Assembly: GCA_963838375.1 (NCBI GenBank)
Contig: CAWIQY010000008.1
Span: forward strand, 124,001 to 188,000
Reading direction: 5' to 3'
DNA length: 64,000 bases
Origin: DVED01 sp963838375
Lineage (GTDB): Bacteria > Cyanobacteriota > Cyanobacteriia > Cyanobacteriales > Geitlerinemataceae
A program made the position numbers and the translations under genes. Numbering within the stretch: the stretch's first letter is position 1; the number at the start of each line of letters is the position of its first letter. The notes beneath the pieces were generated by a model. It did not search any database, had not been told where the DNA came from, and saw only the letters and a program-made list of their open reading frames with translations. This document shows positions 60,568 through 64,000 of the stretch, piece after piece.

Positions 60568-62451
60568 ATGTGTGGAATCGTCGGTTATATCGGTGTGAGG
60601 GCGGCTAGCGACATTTTACTCGCCGGACTCGAGAAACTCGAATATCGGGGATACGACTCGGCAGGCATTGCCACAGTCCAAGATGGTGAAGTCCACTGCG
60701 TCCGCGCCAAAGGCAAACTCCACAACCTGCGAGACAAAATGGCAGGCATCGAAAACCCCGCCCAGTTAGGCATCGGACACACCCGCTGGGCAACCCACGG
60801 CAAACCCGAAGAATACAACGCCCATCCCCACATGGATGTTGCCCGACGGATAGCAGTGGTGCAGAACGGCATCATCGAAAACTATCGGGAATTGCGGGAA
60901 GATCTCAAAAGCAAGGGACACGAATTTTGCTCCGAAACGGATACAGAAGTTATTCCCCATCTGATTGCCGAATGCTTGTCTCATCTTGCCGAGTCTCCTT
61001 CTCCCTTCCTAGAAGCCGTTCGGCAAGCCGTAAGCCATCTCAAAGGCGCGTTCGCCATTGCCGCCATCAACGCTGACTACCCCGACGAACTGATTGTGGC
61101 AAGGCAGCAAGCCCCCCTCGCTATCGGTTTTGGACAGGGGGAATTTTTCTGTGCCTCTGATACCCCTGCCCTTGTGCCGCATACCAATGCGGTGTTGAAT
61201 TTGGACAATGGGGAACTAGCAAGACTAACCCCTCTTGGCATCGAAGTATACAACTTTGAGGGCGATCGTCTCAAGAAAAACCCTCGCACTCTCGACTGGA
61301 ACCCCATTCAAGTGGAAAAACAGGGTTTCAAACACTTCATGCTCAAAGAAATTTACGAGCAACCGGGGGTGGTTCGCACCTGTTTGGAAGCCTATCTTGA
61401 CGAGAAATGGTCGGCGGAAGACGGGACTTCTCCCATAAAATTGGATTTGCTCCCTATCCTCACCGAAAACCTAGAACACGTTCAAATACTGGCGTGCGGC
61501 ACCAGTTGGCACGCGGCATTAGTTGGGAAATATCTGATCGAACAACTGGCAGAAATTCCCACCATGGTGCAGTATTCCTCAGAATTTCGCTACGCCCCTT
61601 CTCCCCTGACAGCAAATACTCTGACGATTGGCGTCACCCAATCTGGGGAAACGGCGGATACGTTGGCGGCATTGGAGATGGAAAAAGAACGTCGTGCCAC
61701 CAAACCCCCCAATTACCAGTCTCGATTGCTGGGGATTACCAACCGTCCGGAGTCTTCGTTGGGATTGTTGGTTCCCCAAACCATTGATATTCATGCGGGG
61801 ATGGAGATTGGGGTAGCGGCAACCAAAACCTTCGTGGCGCAGTTGATGGCATTTTATGCACTTGCTTTAGAGTTAGCATATCGCCGGAAGACGATCGGTA
61901 ACGATCGACTTGAAGAAATCATCACCGGGTTGCGCCAGCTTCCGGCTCAAATCGAGCAAATTTTGGAAAGTCAGGAACGGTACATCGAAGAGTTAGCCCA
62001 CGAATTTAGCGATACTCAGGACTTTATTTTCCTCGGACGAGGAATTAACTTCCCCATCGCTTTAGAAGGGGCGCTGAAGCTCAAGGAAATCAGCTATATC
62101 CATGCGGAAGGGTATCCGGCAGGGGAGATGAAACACGGTCCAATTGCTTTACTGGATGCCAAAGTTCCGGTGGTGGCGATCGCGATGCTAGGAAGCGTGT
62201 ACGATAAGGTGTTATCTAATGCTCAAGAAGCCAAAGCGCGCGATGCCCGGTTAATTGGGGTGACGCCGATGAACGATCGCGATGCTGAGGAAACTTTCGA
62301 CGATTTGTTACCGGTTCCTCCTGTGGAGGAGTTACTCTCGCCGATTTTGTCGGTGATTCCTTTACAGTTACTCGCGTATCACATTGCCGCACGGCGGGGG
62401 TTAGATGTGGATCAACCTCGGAATTTGGCGAAGTCTGTGACGGTGGAGTAG
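60568..62451 (+). CDS. glmS: Glutamine-fructose-6-phosphate aminotransferase (isomerizing)
   Basis: The start at ATG 60568 is fixed because the catalytic Cys must be residue 2 (MCGIVGYIG). The protein is 627 residues. The N-terminal glutaminase domain shows KLEYRGYDSAGIA, GHTRWATHGKPEEYNAHPH and QNGIIENYRELRE. Two SIS sugar-isomerase domains follow (ILACGTSWHAALVGKYLIE; FIFLGRGINFPIALEGALKLKEISYIHAEGYPAGEMKHGPIAL). It ends with the conserved DQPRNLAKSVTVE. It makes glucosamine-6-phosphate, the first step to UDP-GlcNAc for peptidoglycan. Confidence 0.97.
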   Translation: MCGIVGYIGVRAASDILLAGLEKLEYRGYDSAGIATVQDGEVHCVRAKGKLHNLRDKMAGIENPAQLGIGHTRWATHGKPEEYNAHPHMDVARRIAVVQNGIIENYRELREDLKSKGHEFCSETDTEVIPHLIAECLSHLAESPSPFLEAVRQAVSHLKGAFAIAAINADYPDELIVARQQAPLAIGFGQGEFFCASDTPALVPHTNAVLNLDNGELARLTPLGIEVYNFEGDRLKKNPRTLDWNPIQVEKQGFKHFMLKEIYEQPGVVRTCLEAYLDEKWSAEDGTSPIKLDLLPILTENLEHVQILACGTSWHAALVGKYLIEQLAEIPTMVQYSSEFRYAPSPLTANTLTIGVTQSGETADTLAALEMEKERRATKPPNYQSRLLGITNRPESSLGLLVPQTIDIHAGMEIGVAATKTFVAQLMAFYALALELAYRRKTIGNDRLEEIITGLRQLPAQIEQILESQERYIEELAHEFSDTQDFIFLGRGINFPIALEGALKLKEISYIHAEGYPAGEMKHGPIALLDAKVPVVAIAMLGSVYDKVLSNAQEAKARDARLIGVTPMNDRDAEETFDDLLPVPPVEELLSPILSVIPLQLLAYHIAARRGLDVDQPRNLAKSVTVE

Positions 62452-62528
62452 ATGGGGAAAGGGGAAAGAAGAAGATTTTTTCATCACACCCCGCACCCCC
62501 AACTCTCAATTGGGTACCGAGCAACTTT

Positions 62529-64000
62529 TTACTCTGTCATGGCGATGGGAAGTTCGATGATAAATTCCGTTCCTTTTCCGCGTTTGGAGGTACATTGCAA
62601 GCTGCCGCCATGTTTTTGAGTAATAATTTGATGGCAAATCGAAAGCCCCAAACCGGTTCCTTTGCCTAGAGGTTTCGTGGTAAAAAAGGAGTCGAATAAC
62701 TGCGATCGAATTTCTTCATCCATACCAATACCGTTGTCGGCAATGCGAATGGCAACTTGGTTATCATTTGACATCTCTGTCTGAATTTCAATTTGCGGCT
62801 GGGTGGGTTTGCGATCGTTTTTTTCGTATAACTCTTCGATCGCATCGATCGCATTTCCCAATAAATTCATAAAAACTTGGTTGAGTTGACCGGGATAGCA
62901 GTAAATCTTAGGTAACTCGCTATAGTTTTGTATTATTTTAATTTCTTTGTAGGGGGCTATGTTTTTGAGACGGTGTTTTAAAATTAGCAGTGTACTATCA
63001 AGGCAATCATGCACGTTGACTAAAAATTTCTTCCCCCTATCTTGGCGAGAAAAGTTTCGTAAAGACAGGAGTATTTGGCAAATTCTTCTGACACCTTCCT
63101 GCATTGAAAAAATTAGTTTAGGTAAGTCTTCTATCAAATACTCCAGCTCTATTTCTTCTGCAAATGATTCGATTTCAGGTCGGGATTCGGGATAAACTTT
63201 CTGGTAAAGCTGGAGCATCTCTATTAGATCTTGGGCATAAGTCTCGACATGGGTAAGATTGCCATTGATAAAATTAACGGGATTGTTGATTTCATGGGAA
63301 ACCCCGGCAAGGAGTTCACCCAAACTAGACATTTTTTCGCTTTGAACTAACTGAGATTGAGTTTGTCTTAAATCGTGTAAAGCTTGTTGGAGTTGAGCGG
63401 TTTGTTCTTGGGCGATGGTGGTAGCATTCTGGCTTTGTTCGTACAGCAGCGCTTTTTCAATGGCGATGGCTGCTTGTTCGGCAAACATCGTCATTATTTT
63501 TAAATCGTCTGCCGTATATTCAACCAACACTTCGCTACCGACTTCAAGAGCGCCAATTGTTTTATTTTGAACTTTTAAGGGAACACAAATTAGGGATGAA
63601 ATGAAGTCTTGATACTCTCGATGGCGAGGAACATCTTCCCGGATATAGAGAATTTCTCCTGTTTGATATTCGATCGTATTCCAGCGAAGATTATCGGTTT
63701 GATAAATTGCGGTTCTGTTGGGTAACTTTTGTCCAAACTCAGAATAGATTTCAAGTTCATCTTGACTGATATTGAGTAGAGAAATTGCACCCCAAGTACA
63801 GGGAATAAACTTTCCGGCTTCTTCGAGAACTAGATGAGTCACTTCTCGAACTTCTAGACTTAAGGCGATTTGGGTTGAAATATCTTGAAATAGGTTAATT
63901 TCTTGTTCTCTTTCCCAAACTTTTGCAAGTAACTCTTGTTTTTCTAATTTTTGTTTATATAGATAAGACAACCAGGAAGAAATCCAAGCTAATTTCTCGG
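62529..64000 (-). CDS. GAF-domain sensor histidine kinase (partial)
   Basis: The frame is open to the right edge: the bases beyond 63971 continue EKLAWISSWLSYLYKQKL without a stop. The N-terminus therefore lies outside the window. Visible parts: a coiled-coil linker; a GAF domain (about INLFQDISTQIALSLEVREV to FAEQAAIAIEKALLY); a second coiled coil; the dimerisation domain with His in LAGVSHEINNPVNF; and the HATPase core (N box FMNLLGNAIDAIEEL, DNGIGMD, FFTTKPLGKGTGLGLSIC). It belongs to the large cyanobacterial family of multi-sensor kinases. No response regulator is adjacent, and the signal is unknown. Confidence 0.93.
   Translation of the reverse strand, partial: EKLAWISSWLSYLYKQKLEKQELLAKVWEREQEINLFQDISTQIALSLEVREVTHLVLEEAGKFIPCTWGAISLLNISQDELEIYSEFGQKLPNRTAIYQTDNLRWNTIEYQTGEILYIREDVPRHREYQDFISSLICVPLKVQNKTIGALEVGSEVLVEYTADDLKIMTMFAEQAAIAIEKALLYEQSQNATTIAQEQTAQLQQALHDLRQTQSQLVQSEKMSSLGELLAGVSHEINNPVNFINGNLTHVETYAQDLIEMLQLYQKVYPESRPEIESFAEEIELEYLIEDLPKLIFSMQEGVRRICQILLSLRNFSRQDRGKKFLVNVHDCLDSTLLILKHRLKNIAPYKEIKIIQNYSELPKIYCYPGQLNQVFMNLLGNAIDAIEELYEKNDRKPTQPQIEIQTEMSNDNQVAIRIADNGIGMDEEIRSQLFDSFFTTKPLGKGTGLGLSICHQIITQKHGGSLQCTSKRGKGTEFIIELPIAMTE

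Overview
The window is chromosomal DNA from a cyanobacterium, probably a filamentous one. Evidence: psbK (photosystem II), pipX (nitrogen/PII signalling), sepF, a COP23-domain protein, two Uma2-family genes plus a remnant, the GCGATCGC (HIP1-like) and CGATCG words that recur throughout, and short heptamer repeats between genes.

Layout. 0-12.6 kb: the 5' part of tex, a cold-shock protein, a ferrochelatase-like protein with a His-rich tail, Uma2 genes, a secreted RTX-type calcium-binding protein, a 2Fe-2S thioredoxin-like ferredoxin, a type II NADH dehydrogenase, then proC, sepF and pipX on one strand. 12.9-15.8 kb: tRNA-Gly, an acetyltransferase and a CofE-like protein. 15.9-20.6 kb: two identical 105-bp palindromic elements in opposite orientation flank IS200/IS605 debris, an intact tnpB with a small ribbon-helix-helix gene, and a COP23 / trypsin-like protease pair. 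20.6-34.7 kb: a biosynthetic cluster on the minus strand (NRPS, PKS, methyltransferase, HD oxygenase, CmcI-like, Fe/2OG oxygenase, second CmcI-like). 35-51 kb: housekeeping genes (rps1-like, a SafE/DsbD-type membrane protein, a dipeptide-type permease, serS, tyrA, hemF, mrp, rodA, membrane glycosyltransferases). 51.2-53.1 kb: a glutathione S-transferase gene split exactly by a tnpB insertion sequence. 53.3-56.8 kb: two small ORFs, a five-unit array of structured RNAs, a VWA protein resembling Ro60/Rsr, and DUF4291. 57-64 kb: more IS debris, psbK, an M32 carboxypeptidase, a rhodanese, glmS and a histidine kinase that runs off the end.

The most unusual system is at 53.8-56.8 kb. Five tandem RNA units share a distal stem, an asymmetric internal loop (5' side near CCTAACC, 3' side near AACTC) and a second stem. 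The stems differ in sequence but keep pairing. Three units carry tRNA-like modules, and one of these is a circularly permuted cloverleaf. Such RNAs next to a Ro60-like protein look like a family of bacterial Y RNAs.

The second system is the NRPS-PKS cluster. Domain order and the adenylation-pocket residues suggest glycine, N-methylation, one malonyl extension, ketoreduction and hydrolysis. That would give a 4-(methylamino)-3-hydroxybutanoate (carnitine-like) scaffold. It sits beside enzymes resembling the TmpA/TmpB oxygenase pair.

Four genes (hemF, mrp, the 50-kb membrane protein and DUF4291) each carry an apparent single-base frameshift, so the sequence should be checked before they are called pseudogenes.
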